Below, one piece after another: positions 6,774 to 14,861 of a stretch of DNA of 32,220 bases; within the stretch, counting starts at the first letter, position 1, and the number at the start of each line of letters is the position of its first letter. The translations under genes and the position numbers were made by a program. Source of the DNA: DAOVDI01 sp965373045 (GTDB lineage Bacteria; Acidobacteriota; Aminicenantia; Aminicenantales; Aminicenantaceae); NCBI GenBank assembly GCA_965373045.1, contig CBDVEQ010000006.1, positions 1 through 32,220 of the forward strand, in the 5' to 3' direction. The notes below the pieces were generated by a model. That model made no database searches. It saw only the letters and a program-made list of their open reading frames with translations, and was not told where the DNA came from.

Positions 6774-7895
6774 ATGAAAACTAAAATTTTGGTGGGGGGC
6801 TTAATCTACCTTTTTCTTATGAGTTGTACAATAACTTTCCCAATAAATATGTACACAACAGATTCTTTAAGTGGGGATGTGATTGTTCCCGTAAAATACG
6901 TAGGTGGTCTTGATAGTCTAAAGAAAAGGACTGAGGGTAAATTGTTTATTACCAACTCCACTACTAGATTTGTTTCAGAGAAGGAAATCGTCCATTTTAA
7001 CTTCCCCACAAGCTCAATTAGTGGTGTTTATGCAGGAGATGAAATAAAGCGTCACTTTGGCAAGACTTTAGACCGATGGCTTTTAAAATACCCCCTGGCG
7101 CTTTTCATTAAAGACATATCAGAAGTGATAGTCATAGAATTTAATGAAAAAGAAAAGAATATAGTTGCAAATCTTATTTTTCAGATAAGAGTTGGAACCG
7201 GACCTATGTTGAAAAAGACCATTCAAGCCAAACACATGTTTGCAGCAACAGCTGACACAATCTCAGACTATGAGGAGTTTCTCAACCTGCACCCTGATTC
7301 AGAATTTGCAGAGGAAGCACGTTCTCGGCTGAATTTACTAAAAGAAGAATCGCCAGAAACAAAGGCCCTCAAAAAGGATATCCGCCCCACAAAAGTAAAA
7401 TCCTCAGTGCCAAAACCAAGAATTACAACGGCACAGCCTGAGGCCCAGGCACCTATAGACAAAATCACTCCTATTTTCCAGTTGACTTATCGCGACTTCA
7501 TATTCAACCGTCCAGGGAGAAGCATATTGAGGAACCGCATAGGAGAACAAATCGCTCATAAAACCTATCTATATGAGGGGCCCGGCAGCAAAATCCTTAT
7601 TTCTATCAATATTTACACAGAAGCAGACGGACGCGTGGCAACAATATACTGTGATTCGACCGGTAAGCCTGGTTTGCATTTTTACCTTTGTCTGGACCGC
7701 GAGGGAAATGTAATCTATATCGATGGGAAACCTGCAATCATAGAAAGGGACAAGTACAGGCCAATAAAACAGCTTTCGCGAACTCTCGGAAGGGGAGGGA
7801 AGGATAAGGATGGCAGGAAGTTCTTATTGACGTTGGTTTATCCAATGGAAGACCCTGACAGTGTTGGTGTTAAGGGCTGCAGATTTGTCTGGTGA
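6774..7895 (+). CDS. Predicted lipoprotein of unknown function
   Basis: A 373-residue protein. The start is well supported: AGGAGG at 6761-6766, 7 nt before the ATG. The N-terminus is a lipoprotein signal (KILVGGLIYLFLMSC) with Cys18 as the expected lipidated residue. The middle, around residues 160-190, contains one TPR-like helical hairpin (DYEEFLNLHPDSEFAEEARS), followed by a Lys/Pro-rich linker (about 195-225) and a C-terminal domain rich in beta strands (about 230-373). It is likely anchored in the periplasm or outer membrane. The first half is AT-rich, the second half closer to the chromosomal average, which could mean a fusion or only domain-dependent composition. I do not recognise the family. 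Confidence 0.75.
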   Translation: MKTKILVGGLIYLFLMSCTITFPINMYTTDSLSGDVIVPVKYVGGLDSLKKRTEGKLFITNSTTRFVSEKEIVHFNFPTSSISGVYAGDEIKRHFGKTLDRWLLKYPLALFIKDISEVIVIEFNEKEKNIVANLIFQIRVGTGPMLKKTIQAKHMFAATADTISDYEEFLNLHPDSEFAEEARSRLNLLKEESPETKALKKDIRPTKVKSSVPKPRITTAQPEAQAPIDKITPIFQLTYRDFIFNRPGRSILRNRIGEQIAHKTYLYEGPGSKILISINIYTEADGRVATIYCDSTGKPGLHFYLCLDREGNVIYIDGKPAIIERDKYRPIKQLSRTLGRGGKDKDGRKFLLTLVYPMEDPDSVGVKGCRFVW

Positions 7896-8138
7896 TGCCG
7901 GACCTATAGAAGTCACAGTTACTAATTGGCCACCTCCATCACTAGTTCCACAAGCAAAGGATAAATAAGCATAATTAATATTCGCAAAACCGACACTAGG
8001 ACTGCCCTGGGGGCTGTGTCGCTTAATCGGTATTTATGTAAAACCGTTACCCTGTAAAACGACTTGGGAGGAAAAATAAATTATTGAGGCGAGCAGAAAC
8101 AAAATCCCTTAAAGCCTTGGCTCCCCTGGATCGATTAG
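7896..8138. other. Intergenic stretch with out-of-frame coding remnant
   Basis: No complete gene. Just after the lipoprotein stop, another frame is open to TAA at about 7966 and reads GPIEVTVTNWPPP, which looks like the end of a protein. It may be a piece of a neighbouring gene or an ancestral end of this one lost by frameshift. A strong hairpin follows and is listed separately; otherwise nothing recognised. Confidence 0.35.
7991..8021. terminator. Hairpin downstream of the lipoprotein gene, possible terminator
   Basis: CGACAC (7991-7996) pairs with GTGTCG (8016-8021), and inside it GCCC (8004-8007) pairs with GGGC (8011-8014). There is no U-run right after the stem in either direction, so intrinsic termination is doubtful. 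It could be a remnant repeat or an mRNA 3'-end structure. Confidence 0.3.
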
Positions 8139-8285
8139 AGGGGGGCAGGTCGTCAGAAGTTCGGACTGGACGGCATCGAGGTAACAGAGGAGGTTTTCGA
8201 GTCCGAGGCATCCATCGTCTTTGAAGAATCCGAGAATAGGGTCCATACTATCAAGGCAGTAATGGTCGCCACCCTAACGGGCTAA
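8139..8285 (+). pseudogene. Possible C-terminal gene fragment, convergent with the radical SAM gene
   Basis: The plus-strand frame after a TAG at 8136-8138 is open to TAA at 8283-8285 and reads like a soluble acidic domain end (FGLDGIEVTEEVFESEASIV then a short basic-hydrophobic tail). There is no start codon near its beginning. It overlaps the 3' end of the radical SAM gene by 12 nt. The opposite strand is also partly open, so the coding claim is weak. Confidence 0.25.
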
Positions 8286-9305
8286 GCGATTTAGGCCTAA
8301 TTCCTTTGCCCATTTAAGCGCTTCATTATACTCATTACGATTCAGCCGGCGGGATATTTTGGGATAATCCTTGGCTTTATATTCGGGACGATACTGCCGC
8401 ATAATATTTATATAGCTGGATTTCGATATTTCTTCGGCAATAAACTCAAGCACTTGCTTTGTATCTGAAACCCTGTTCGGCAGCACCAGATGCCGGATCA
8501 TCAGGCCGCGACGGGCAATTCCTCTTTCTGCTGTCTTTAAGTCGCCCACCTGCCTGAACATCTCTTTGAAGGCCAGCCTTGCATAATAAGGATAATTGTA
8601 GGCCTCTGAGGAATATTCGGCTGAATGTTCAGGATTCATATATTTAAAATCCGGCAGATAGATGTCAACAATCCCATCAAGCAGCTTTAAAACCTCAGGT
8701 TTTTCATAACCGCCGGTGTTATAGACAAGGGGGATCTTCAGACCCATAGGGATGGCCATATTCAAGGCGTCGACAATGTTGGGAAGATAGTGAGTCGGTG
8801 TGACCAGGTTGACATTATGGCATCTGAATTCCTGCATTTTAATCATGGCCCTGGCCAATCGTCTATTAGAAACCTCTTCTCCACTCCCTTCAAAGCTGAT
8901 CTCATAATTTTGGCAGTAAATACACCGAAGACCGCAGTTCGAGAAAAATATTGTTCCTGATCCATGTGTCCCGACCAATGGTGCCTCTTCACCAAAATGA
9001 GGAAAGGCACTGGAAATTTTCACCCTGTCACTGGCCCGGCATTTGCCCAGCTCTCCCTTTGTCCTGTCCACACGACAATCCCTGGGACACAGGGTGCAGC
9101 TTTCGTAATATGCCTTAAGTTCTTTAATCCGTTCTTTAAGTTTCCCTTCTTTATGCAGTTTCAGATAGGAAGGATATAATTCTTTCTTTTTTTCCTTTTT
9201 TTGTTTTCTGCCGTTTGGAAGAGAACCAGCCGGAGACCCGATCACGAACATACCGGTCCATTTCATAGAGAAATCCAAAAAATCCCGTCTGTTTATTATG
9301 CTCAT
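8274..9305 (-). CDS. Radical SAM protein, PflX/AmmeMemoRadiSam-like, with Tat-like N-terminus
   Basis: About 343 residues. The radical SAM motif CGLRCIYC gives the CxxxCxxC ligands of the 4Fe-4S cluster, preceded by the family marker GSGTIFFSN. An N-terminal Cys set (CTLCPRDC plus one more Cys 11 residues on) could bind a second cluster. Downstream are VTPTHYLPNIVDAL, PLVYNTGGYE, DIYLPDFKYMNP and RHLVLPNR, as in COG1313 (PflX) proteins. The start is uncertain: a GTG at 9338 gives 11 more residues, but the ATG at 9305 puts NRRDFLDF and a hydrophobic stretch at the N-terminus, resembling a twin-arginine signal; neither start has a good ribosome binding site. It is the last gene of the operon with tsaD and mtnA. 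The family acts on unknown substrates, often with AmmeMemoRadiSam partners, none of which are seen here. Confidence 0.85.
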   Translation of the reverse strand: MSIINRRDFLDFSMKWTGMFVIGSPAGSLPNGRKQKKEKKKELYPSYLKLHKEGKLKERIKELKAYYESCTLCPRDCRVDRTKGELGKCRASDRVKISSAFPHFGEEAPLVGTHGSGTIFFSNCGLRCIYCQNYEISFEGSGEEVSNRRLARAMIKMQEFRCHNVNLVTPTHYLPNIVDALNMAIPMGLKIPLVYNTGGYEKPEVLKLLDGIVDIYLPDFKYMNPEHSAEYSSEAYNYPYYARLAFKEMFRQVGDLKTAERGIARRGLMIRHLVLPNRVSDTKQVLEFIAEEISKSSYINIMRQYRPEYKAKDYPKISRRLNRNEYNEALKWAKELGLNRLAR

Positions 9306-9354
9306 CCCAAATCTTATTATACCTGAAATTGACTTCACATCAAAAAGGCGATTT

Positions 9355-10398
9355 TCATTTTATCATTCTGGCATAGGCGTTCAGATCAAGAAAAGAAGAC
9401 GGAATATCTCCTCTTTTTATTTTCTCAAGAGCAAGAGCAGCGACCATGGCAGCATTGTCTGTGCAGAATTCAGGGGAAGGGATGAAACCGGCTAGCCTAT
9501 ACCTCTTTGCCAGTTCAGTAAAACCCAGCCTTAAAGCCTGGTTTCTCGCCACTCCTCCGGCTAGTATCAACGCACGCGGATAGTGCAGATCAATGCCCTT
9601 TTTCAGGTTCATCAGCAGCGCGCGGACGACGGCATCCTGAAAACTGGCGAGAAAATCATAGATCTCTGTACAACTTTTGGTGATCTTTTGATCCCTGATG
9701 TGCTTTATAGCCGCAGTCTTCAGGCCGCTGAAACTGAAATCAAGGCTATTGTCCGACATATGAGGAAGAGTAAATCGAAATCTTTTGCGGTCTCCGCTTT
9801 TTGCCATTTTATCGATCACAGGACCACCGGGATACCCAAGATCCAGAAACTTAGCGATCTTATCCAGAGCCTCACCGGCCGCATCATCCCGTGTTCGGGC
9901 GATCAGCCCGGCATCCAACTTTTCTTTTACAAGATAAATAGAAGTATGCCCCCCTGAAACAATAAGCGCCAGGGCGGGAAAGGGAATCTCGGAATTTTCA
10001 ATAAACGCGGAGTGGATATGAGCCTCAAGATGGTCTGCAGGGATAAGCGGTTTATCAAAATAATATGCCAGTCCCTTGGCAAAAGACAGGCCGACAAGAA
10101 GGGACCCGATCAGGCCCGGTCCTTGCGTCACAGCAAAGTAATCCATGTCGGAAAGCCGGAGGCCTGCTCGTTGGAGACTCTCACTTACCACATAACCAAT
10201 GGATTGTATATGCCTGCGCGAGGCCAGCTCAGGTACAACTCCTTTGAACGGGGCATGAATTTCGTCCTGTGACAGCACAATATTGCTCAGAACCTCACAC
10301 CCCGCAGTCAGAACCGCGGCAGCCGTCTCATCGCATGAGCTTTCAATTGCCAGGACATATGGACTCTGTTTTGGATTTTTTCCCCTACTAGTATTCAT
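9355..10398 (-). CDS. tsaD: tRNA N6-threonylcarbamoyladenosine synthase, transferase subunit TsaD
   Basis: A 347-residue protein of the expected family length. It transfers the threonylcarbamoyl group from TsaC-made threonylcarbamoyl-AMP to A37 of ANN-decoding tRNAs, working with TsaB and TsaE in the cytoplasm. Family features run in order: VLAIESSCDETAAAVL at the start, PELASRRH, TQGPGLIGSLLVG, the metal site HLEAH (His123 and His127), ALIVSGGHTS, LDFSFSGLKTA and LAGGVARNQALR, ending with CTDNAAMVA. It lies 9 nt after mtnA on the same strand, so the two are probably cotranscribed. No strong Shine-Dalgarno sequence precedes the ATG, so translation may depend on coupling to mtnA. Nothing is missing from the active site. 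Confidence 0.97.
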   Translation of the reverse strand: MNTSRGKNPKQSPYVLAIESSCDETAAAVLTAGCEVLSNIVLSQDEIHAPFKGVVPELASRRHIQSIGYVVSESLQRAGLRLSDMDYFAVTQGPGLIGSLLVGLSFAKGLAYYFDKPLIPADHLEAHIHSAFIENSEIPFPALALIVSGGHTSIYLVKEKLDAGLIARTRDDAAGEALDKIAKFLDLGYPGGPVIDKMAKSGDRKRFRFTLPHMSDNSLDFSFSGLKTAAIKHIRDQKITKSCTEIYDFLASFQDAVVRALLMNLKKGIDLHYPRALILAGGVARNQALRLGFTELAKRYRLAGFIPSPEFCTDNAAMVAALALEKIKRGDIPSSFLDLNAYARMIK

Positions 10399-10407
10399 GT
10401 TTCAATT

Positions 10408-11442
10408 TTAAAGATCCATCCTGAGTTCAGCCAGACTGTTCTTTAAGGGCGTGCGGGCCACTCCTTTTTCCGTGATAATAGCGGAAATGTATTCTGCCGG
10501 AGTAACATCAAAAGCAGGGTTCCTGACCTCGACATTTTCGACAGTCAGGCACAAACCGCCTATCTTCCTGACTTCATCCGGGCTTCGCTCCTCGATCGGA
10601 ATCTGGTCTCCGTCTTGAAGCTTATAATCGACCGTACTCATGGGAGCAGCAATATAAAAAGGTATACCATGTTCCCTGGCCAGCACAGCAACGGAATAAG
10701 TGCCGATCTTGTTCGCCACATCTCCGTTCCGGGCAATTCTGTCCGCGCCGGTAATGACTGCGGATATTTCGCCTTTTTTCATGAGATAGCCGGACATATT
10801 GTCCGTTATTAGTACCACTGGAATATTTTCTCTGACAAGTTCCCAGCATGTCAATCTGGCCCCCTGAAGAAAGGGGCGGGTCTCACCAGCATAAACAGTG
10901 ATCTTTTTTCCGGATTCAAAAACAGCCCTAATAACACCCAGTGCTGTTCCGTAACCCGCAGTGGCCAGCGCTCCGGCATTACAGTGGGTGAGTACGGTCT
11001 CACCGTCCTGAAAAAGATCTTTTCCCCAGTACCCGATCATCTTGTTGGTTTCCACATCCTCTCTTTCGATGGTTTTTGCTTCATCCAATAATCTCTGTTT
11101 CAGGTGAGATAGTCCTTCTGCACTGTTTGTTAAAAAGATTTTTTTCATCCTTTCGAGCGCCCAGAACAGGTTGACCGCAGTGGGCCGGGTCTTCTCCAAT
11201 CTCTGATAGATCCTGTCAAACTCCTTCTCTAACTCTTTGTCTTTTTTCAACCCAAAAACCCCCAGAGCCACACCAAAAGCAGCGGCGACACCAATGGCAG
11301 GAGCTCCCCTGATCACCATTTTTTCGATCGCCTCAGCCATACAGATATAGGAGGAGCACTCAACAAACACCTCTTCTCCCGGGAGTTTTCGTTGATCGAT
11401 CATTAAAACTTTGTCGTTTTTCCAGGCTATAGTCGGCAGCAT
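10408..11442 (-). CDS. mtnA: S-methyl-5-thioribose-1-phosphate isomerase
   Basis: A 344-residue member of the eIF2B-like family. It converts 5-methylthioribose-1-phosphate to methylthioribulose-1-phosphate in the methionine salvage pathway. Seen in sequence: RGAPAIGVAAAFG (45-57), RPTAVNLFWAL (86-96), THCNAGALATAGYGTALG with catalytic Cys154, ETRPFLQGARLT (187-198), DNMSG and TGADRIARNGDVANKIGTY with catalytic Asp234. Cys and Asp correspond to the pair described for the Bacillus enzyme with a six-residue offset. The gene starts 3 nt after the preceding lipoprotein gene ends. No other methionine-salvage genes are in this window, so it may serve a partial pathway that recycles methylthioadenosine; that is inference. 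Confidence 0.96.
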   Translation of the reverse strand: MLPTIAWKNDKVLMIDQRKLPGEEVFVECSSYICMAEAIEKMVIRGAPAIGVAAAFGVALGVFGLKKDKELEKEFDRIYQRLEKTRPTAVNLFWALERMKKIFLTNSAEGLSHLKQRLLDEAKTIEREDVETNKMIGYWGKDLFQDGETVLTHCNAGALATAGYGTALGVIRAVFESGKKITVYAGETRPFLQGARLTCWELVRENIPVVLITDNMSGYLMKKGEISAVITGADRIARNGDVANKIGTYSVAVLAREHGIPFYIAAPMSTVDYKLQDGDQIPIEERSPDEVRKIGGLCLTVENVEVRNPAFDVTPAEYISAIITEKGVARTPLKNSLAELRMDL

Positions 11443-11445
11443 TTT

Positions 11446-12288
11446 TTATTTTTTCCAATCCGGGGTTTCAGGCCCATTCCATCCCCATTTTTTTATCCAT
11501 CGTTTGTAGGAAGAACGCAAAGCATCCCTGTCCTTTCCCGACAATCCGGCTTCCAGTTTTTTATAGCAAAAGATGATCTGCAGGTCATTGTCCCTGCTGA
11601 TCTCAACAGCAGGAAGGCCCAGTTCTTTCGCCATAACCGCTTCTTCAAAGCCGGGTTGATAATCATCCAGATGTCCGCATATCTGAGCGATAAGATAATG
11701 ATAATAACCGCAGCTGAGATTTTTTTGAGAGAGCCGCTCGACTTTTGTCAGAACAGATCTCAATGCCCTGGTTTTTTCCCTTCCTTCTTCCAAAAGGACT
11801 TTGTTCAGGGATGTCTCCACATGCCGCTGAGCGGACAAAAGCACGACAGGCTTAAATTTTGATCTGTCCATAAGACGCGCAAAGACTCTATCCGATACAT
11901 TCCCCATTCCAAGTTCATTAAGAGTTACTGCCATTCCGTAAAGAGCCAGGTCGCCGGCCCATTCTTCTCCCTTTTCAAAACCAAATACGAATGCGTTCTG
12001 GAAACTCGCTTCAGCTTCAGCCCAAAGCTCCAATTCCATTTCTGCCATGCCTTTTACGAGATAGGCTTGAGCAGAAGGATGTTTTTTTACTTCGGACACC
12101 GCCTCCAGCCTGGCTCTTTTATAAAACGATGCCGCTCTGTCTCTATCATAGGAACGCGCAAAATCCCGTCCCTGTGCAAAGTAGAATTTAGCCTCCTGGA
12201 GATGGGACACGCAGGATGTCAGTAAACAAAGGATAAACAGAACCAGCAGAAATGGTGCTATGCGTGGTGTTTTGCCAGGCTTAATCAT
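11446..12288 (-). CDS. Lipoprotein with TPR-like helical repeats
   Basis: The frame is open back to 12474, but the ATG at 12288 is preferred. It is preceded by GGAG 8 nt upstream, overlaps the previous stop codon by 8 nt, and starts a lipoprotein signal (IAPFLLVLFILCLLTSC) with a clear lipobox. The mature part is about 260 residues of alpha-helical, TPR-like repeats (YFAQGRDFARSYDRDRAASF, then AYLVKGMAEMELELWAEAEA and more), suggesting an interaction scaffold on the periplasmic side of a membrane. No family name is recognised. It sits in the mtnA-tsaD-radical SAM operon between an unknown protein and mtnA, and there is no obvious link with methionine salvage. Confidence 0.8.
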   Translation of the reverse strand: MIKPGKTPRIAPFLLVLFILCLLTSCVSHLQEAKFYFAQGRDFARSYDRDRAASFYKRARLEAVSEVKKHPSAQAYLVKGMAEMELELWAEAEASFQNAFVFGFEKGEEWAGDLALYGMAVTLNELGMGNVSDRVFARLMDRSKFKPVVLLSAQRHVETSLNKVLLEEGREKTRALRSVLTKVERLSQKNLSCGYYHYLIAQICGHLDDYQPGFEEAVMAKELGLPAVEISRDNDLQIIFCYKKLEAGLSGKDRDALRSSYKRWIKKWGWNGPETPDWKK

Positions 12289-12868
12289 TGTTCTGCTCCA
12301 AATATTTTTTAACAAGTCCGGCAATCGCCTTCCTCGAAGAATATTGTTTAAGAAGAGAGGCGCTGAGAGAAGCCAGATTTTCAAAAACCAACGAGAGACC
12401 CGCGACAAGGCGTGACCGGCCCTTTGCCGTATCAATATCATGGACCGCTTTTGATACCCTACCGGAAAATTCACTGACTATACAGCGGAAATCGCGATTA
12501 TTCAATACATCAAAAAAAAGAGCAGTTAAGAACGGATCCGAGAGGCCAACAACTGGATACAAACATGTGAAGGCCTTTCTTAGGGCCCTCATGTCTTTTT
12601 TCTCTACCTCAACCCTGTACTGACGGGAAAGATCCTCATTAAGATCGAAAAAAAACAGGATAAATTCGTCCGGTTTGATCCTGACCCGCCCGGGATCTGA
12701 CCAGACCTTCCAGGAAAAAATCTTTTTTTTCCATTCCCCGGGCCTGCGCAGCATCCAGAAAAGGGTTGTGTAAAGGAGAGGAAAGTAAAGGTACTTTTGT
12801 TTGGGAAGCGCGTTCTCCAGCGCTGAAACGCCGTTTTTTATAAACTGTTCCAAAGGGTTGTCTTTCAT
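12281..12868 (-). CDS. Conserved-looking hypothetical protein, first gene of the mtnA/tsaD operon
   Basis: About 195 residues from the ATG at 12868, which has GGAG 10 nt upstream. A longer form from a TTG at 12895 adds nine residues but has no ribosome binding site. The protein is mostly alpha-helical with a hydrophobic segment YFPLLYTTLFWML (about 27-39) that could touch the membrane, a basic middle, and a C-terminal helix rich in Leu/Ser. No known domain is recognised. It overlaps the lipoprotein start by 8 nt, so the two are translationally coupled and probably act together. Confidence 0.7.
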   Translation of the reverse strand: MKDNPLEQFIKNGVSALENALPKQKYLYFPLLYTTLFWMLRRPGEWKKKIFSWKVWSDPGRVRIKPDEFILFFFDLNEDLSRQYRVEVEKKDMRALRKAFTCLYPVVGLSDPFLTALFFDVLNNRDFRCIVSEFSGRVSKAVHDIDTAKGRSRLVAGLSLVFENLASLSASLLKQYSSRKAIAGLVKKYLEQNND

Positions 12869-12915
12869 ATCAGGCAAACTCCGTTTCTCTGCCAATGTAA
12901 CACAATTTGAATCAA

Positions 12916-12945
12916 AGTGTAAAAAGAACCACGCTCAAATGTCAA
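12916..12945 (-). promoter_or_regulatory. Promoter of the mtnA/tsaD operon
   Basis: On the minus strand: perfect TTGACA (12940-12945), an 18-bp spacer, and TACACT (12916-12921, 4/6 matches to TATAAT). Predicted transcription start is near 12909, about 40 nt upstream of the ATG at 12868. Confidence 0.6.
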
Positions 12946-13020
12946 GAAAATGGTATTACCTCAGCCAAAAAATAGCAATCCTGTATGCTCTTTATCATTC
13001 CTGTAAAGTTCAAAAAAGAC

Positions 13021-13088
13021 TAGACAGAAAAAACCAAAATGATCTACAATTTGAATAAGTAGATATTTTTAGCGGCAGAAGGACCGCT
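13021..13088 (+). promoter_or_regulatory. Promoter and leader hairpin of the secreted repeat protein gene
   Basis: TAGACA (13021-13026), an 18-bp spacer and TACAAT (13045-13050) give a good sigma-70-type match; predicted start is near 13057. The leader then contains a small hairpin, AGCGG (13071-13075) with CCGCT (13084-13088) and an 8-nt loop, followed by TATTTT. It might stabilise the mRNA or be a weak attenuator. Confidence 0.5.
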
Positions 13089-13119
13089 TATTTTGCGAAT
13101 TAGAAGAAAGAGGGAAATA

Positions 13120-14181
13120 ATGAGAAGCACTAAATTACTTATTATTCTGTCTATATTCCTGATATCCAGCAGTCTTACTGCACAATGGGCACGGACTTAC
13201 GGAACAATTGCAGATGATATTCCCCGTTCAATCATAAAAGCAATTGATGAAGGATACTTCATAATAGGGTATAGTGTCCAAGGCACAGGATATAACTACA
13301 GTGTGGGTTTTCTATGTATTATGAAAATATCTGATGACGGTACAATTCTCTGGCAGCAGACTTTAAAACCAGCCAGAGATAATACATATGGTGGGGCTTA
13401 TGACATCCGGATAACCAAAGATCATGGGTATATAATGGTGGGCAGATTTGAATCTATGGTGGGCTATTATGAAGGTTGGGACGTTTCTTTACTTATCCTT
13501 AAACTCACAAAAAATGGGGACATTGAATGGCATAAAGAATATGGTGGAAGTGGTTACGATAAAGGATTATCCGTTCTCGAAACGGACGACAATGGTTACA
13601 TGGTTGCCGGAACAACCCTGTCTTTCGGAGCAGGGAGAAGGGACGCATGGATTTTAAAGCTTGATTCCCAGGGGGATATCGAATGGCAAAAAACATATGG
13701 GGGGGCTGATAATGATGGAATTCAAGATATTGTAAAGAACAATAATCACGGTTATTCCGTAGTAGGCAGTACTCAAAAAGGCAATAACTTTGATTTTTTA
13801 ATCATGAAAATTGGATTAACTGGAGAAATCGTTCAACAATGGTCATTCGGCGGCAAAAACCAAGATAACGCTTATTCCCAATATTTATCAAATGACGGTT
13901 TATACTTCATTGCCGGCTCCACTCGGAGTTTCGGATATCAAAATGATAACGTTTTAATCATCATGCTCAAAGATGATAAAGGAATAGAAAATTGTGTTTA
14001 TACAGGAACAACAGATCTTATTGTATCCAATACAAATATCGTTCCGACTGAATCATATGCCGTCATGAACATCACATCTGCCGCACATGATATCTATGAC
14101 ATTGAGCAAGGTCTTACCTTCGTACCGATTCAACAGCTTTGCCTTTCCGGTAAGAAGAAAGGCAAAGGAGTTATCAGGTGA
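13120..14181 (+). CDS. Secreted repeat protein, probable beta-propeller
   Basis: About 353 residues from the ATG at 13120, which has an AGAGGG sequence 5 nt upstream and begins a signal peptide (MRSTKLLIILSIFLISSSLTA, cleaved near AQW). A longer form from 13093 would bury the signal and is unlikely. The mature protein is built of about five repeats of roughly 45-55 residues with the pattern W-x-x-T/E-Y-G-G, then GGY-I/M-VAG-S/T, then D-x-x-I-L-K-L (WHKEYGGSGYD, WQKTYGGADND, QWSFGGKNQD). This pattern is common in exported propeller-like proteins of environmental bacteria and has no enzymatic meaning. The next gene encodes an outer-membrane barrel and overlaps it, so the two may act together at the cell surface. 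Function unknown. Confidence 0.75.
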   Translation: MRSTKLLIILSIFLISSSLTAQWARTYGTIADDIPRSIIKAIDEGYFIIGYSVQGTGYNYSVGFLCIMKISDDGTILWQQTLKPARDNTYGGAYDIRITKDHGYIMVGRFESMVGYYEGWDVSLLILKLTKNGDIEWHKEYGGSGYDKGLSVLETDDNGYMVAGTTLSFGAGRRDAWILKLDSQGDIEWQKTYGGADNDGIQDIVKNNNHGYSVVGSTQKGNNFDFLIMKIGLTGEIVQQWSFGGKNQDNAYSQYLSNDGLYFIAGSTRSFGYQNDNVLIIMLKDDKGIENCVYTGTTDLIVSNTNIVPTESYAVMNITSAAHDIYDIEQGLTFVPIQQLCLSGKKKGKGVIR

Positions 14182-14840
14182 AAACTCCTAGCAGTAATAT
14201 GAAGAAAAAAATTCTTCATATCTCTTTAATGATGTTTATTTTAACATCCTTATCCTATCCGCAAAAAAGCACACAATTTTTTCTTTTCGGAGGCAAGAAT
14301 TATCATTTTGAATATGGGACGGAAAAAGATTATATCGTCGGAACGAATGATTTCCCTGTTAATCCCTCTCATCTTCCATTTAATTTTGGAGGAGCGTTTA
14401 CTGTTTATTTTTCCAAAAGGATAGGAATAGAATTGGATGGTAGATATACTCTATCTTCAAAGCTTAATTTAGTTGATCCAATTGATCAGGATACGCTCAG
14501 CATGAATTCTTACAAACATTTATCCCTTACGGCAAACTTCATTTATCAATTTCTTTCAAAAAGAATAAGGCCATATGTGATCATTGGAGGAGGATTTGAC
14601 AGAATTTCTGCAAAAGATGAGACTTATCTGACAGAATACGGGTATCAAATAGACATAAAAGCGCCTCTTGAAAGTGAGCTTATTGATCCTTTAGCTCAAA
14701 TTGGGGCTGGTATATTTATTTATCTGAATGATTTTTTAGGAATCAGATTTGACTCTCGTTACATAGTGATTTTTGACACTCCCAATAATATCCATTGTTT
14801 TAATATAACTTTGGGAGTTTTTCTGAGTGTGAATGAATAG
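14178..14840 (+). CDS. Predicted outer-membrane beta-barrel protein
   Basis: A 220-residue protein. A GTG at 14178 is supported by AAGGAG ending 7 nt upstream and overlaps the previous stop codon (GTGA), so translation is coupled; an in-frame ATG at 14199 is an alternative and places the signal peptide (KILHISLMMFILTSLSYPQ) closer to the N-terminus. The mature part has alternating polar/aromatic strands: GGAFTVYFSKRIGIELDGRY, LTANFIYQFLSKRIRPYVII and GIRFDSRYIVIF, as in small OmpA/OmpW-like 8-stranded barrels. It ends in a strand, though not with a classical terminal Phe. It probably sits in the outer membrane next to the secreted repeat protein. Confidence 0.75.
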   Translation: MKTPSSNMKKKILHISLMMFILTSLSYPQKSTQFFLFGGKNYHFEYGTEKDYIVGTNDFPVNPSHLPFNFGGAFTVYFSKRIGIELDGRYTLSSKLNLVDPIDQDTLSMNSYKHLSLTANFIYQFLSKRIRPYVIIGGGFDRISAKDETYLTEYGYQIDIKAPLESELIDPLAQIGAGIFIYLNDFLGIRFDSRYIVIFDTPNNIHCFNITLGVFLSVNE

Positions 14841-14861
14841 GGCTTTTCATAAAGCAAAAGG

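Noticed and set aside
12289..12474. 62-residue extension upstream of the TPR-like lipoprotein
   Set aside because: It lies inside the preceding gene in another frame and would bury the lipoprotein signal; the ATG at 12288 has its own ribosome binding site.
14841..14861. Hairpin GCTTT-TCAT-AAAGC between convergent genes as terminator
   Set aside because: The stem is only five pairs, and the T-run comes eight bases later inside the next gene; too weak to annotate.
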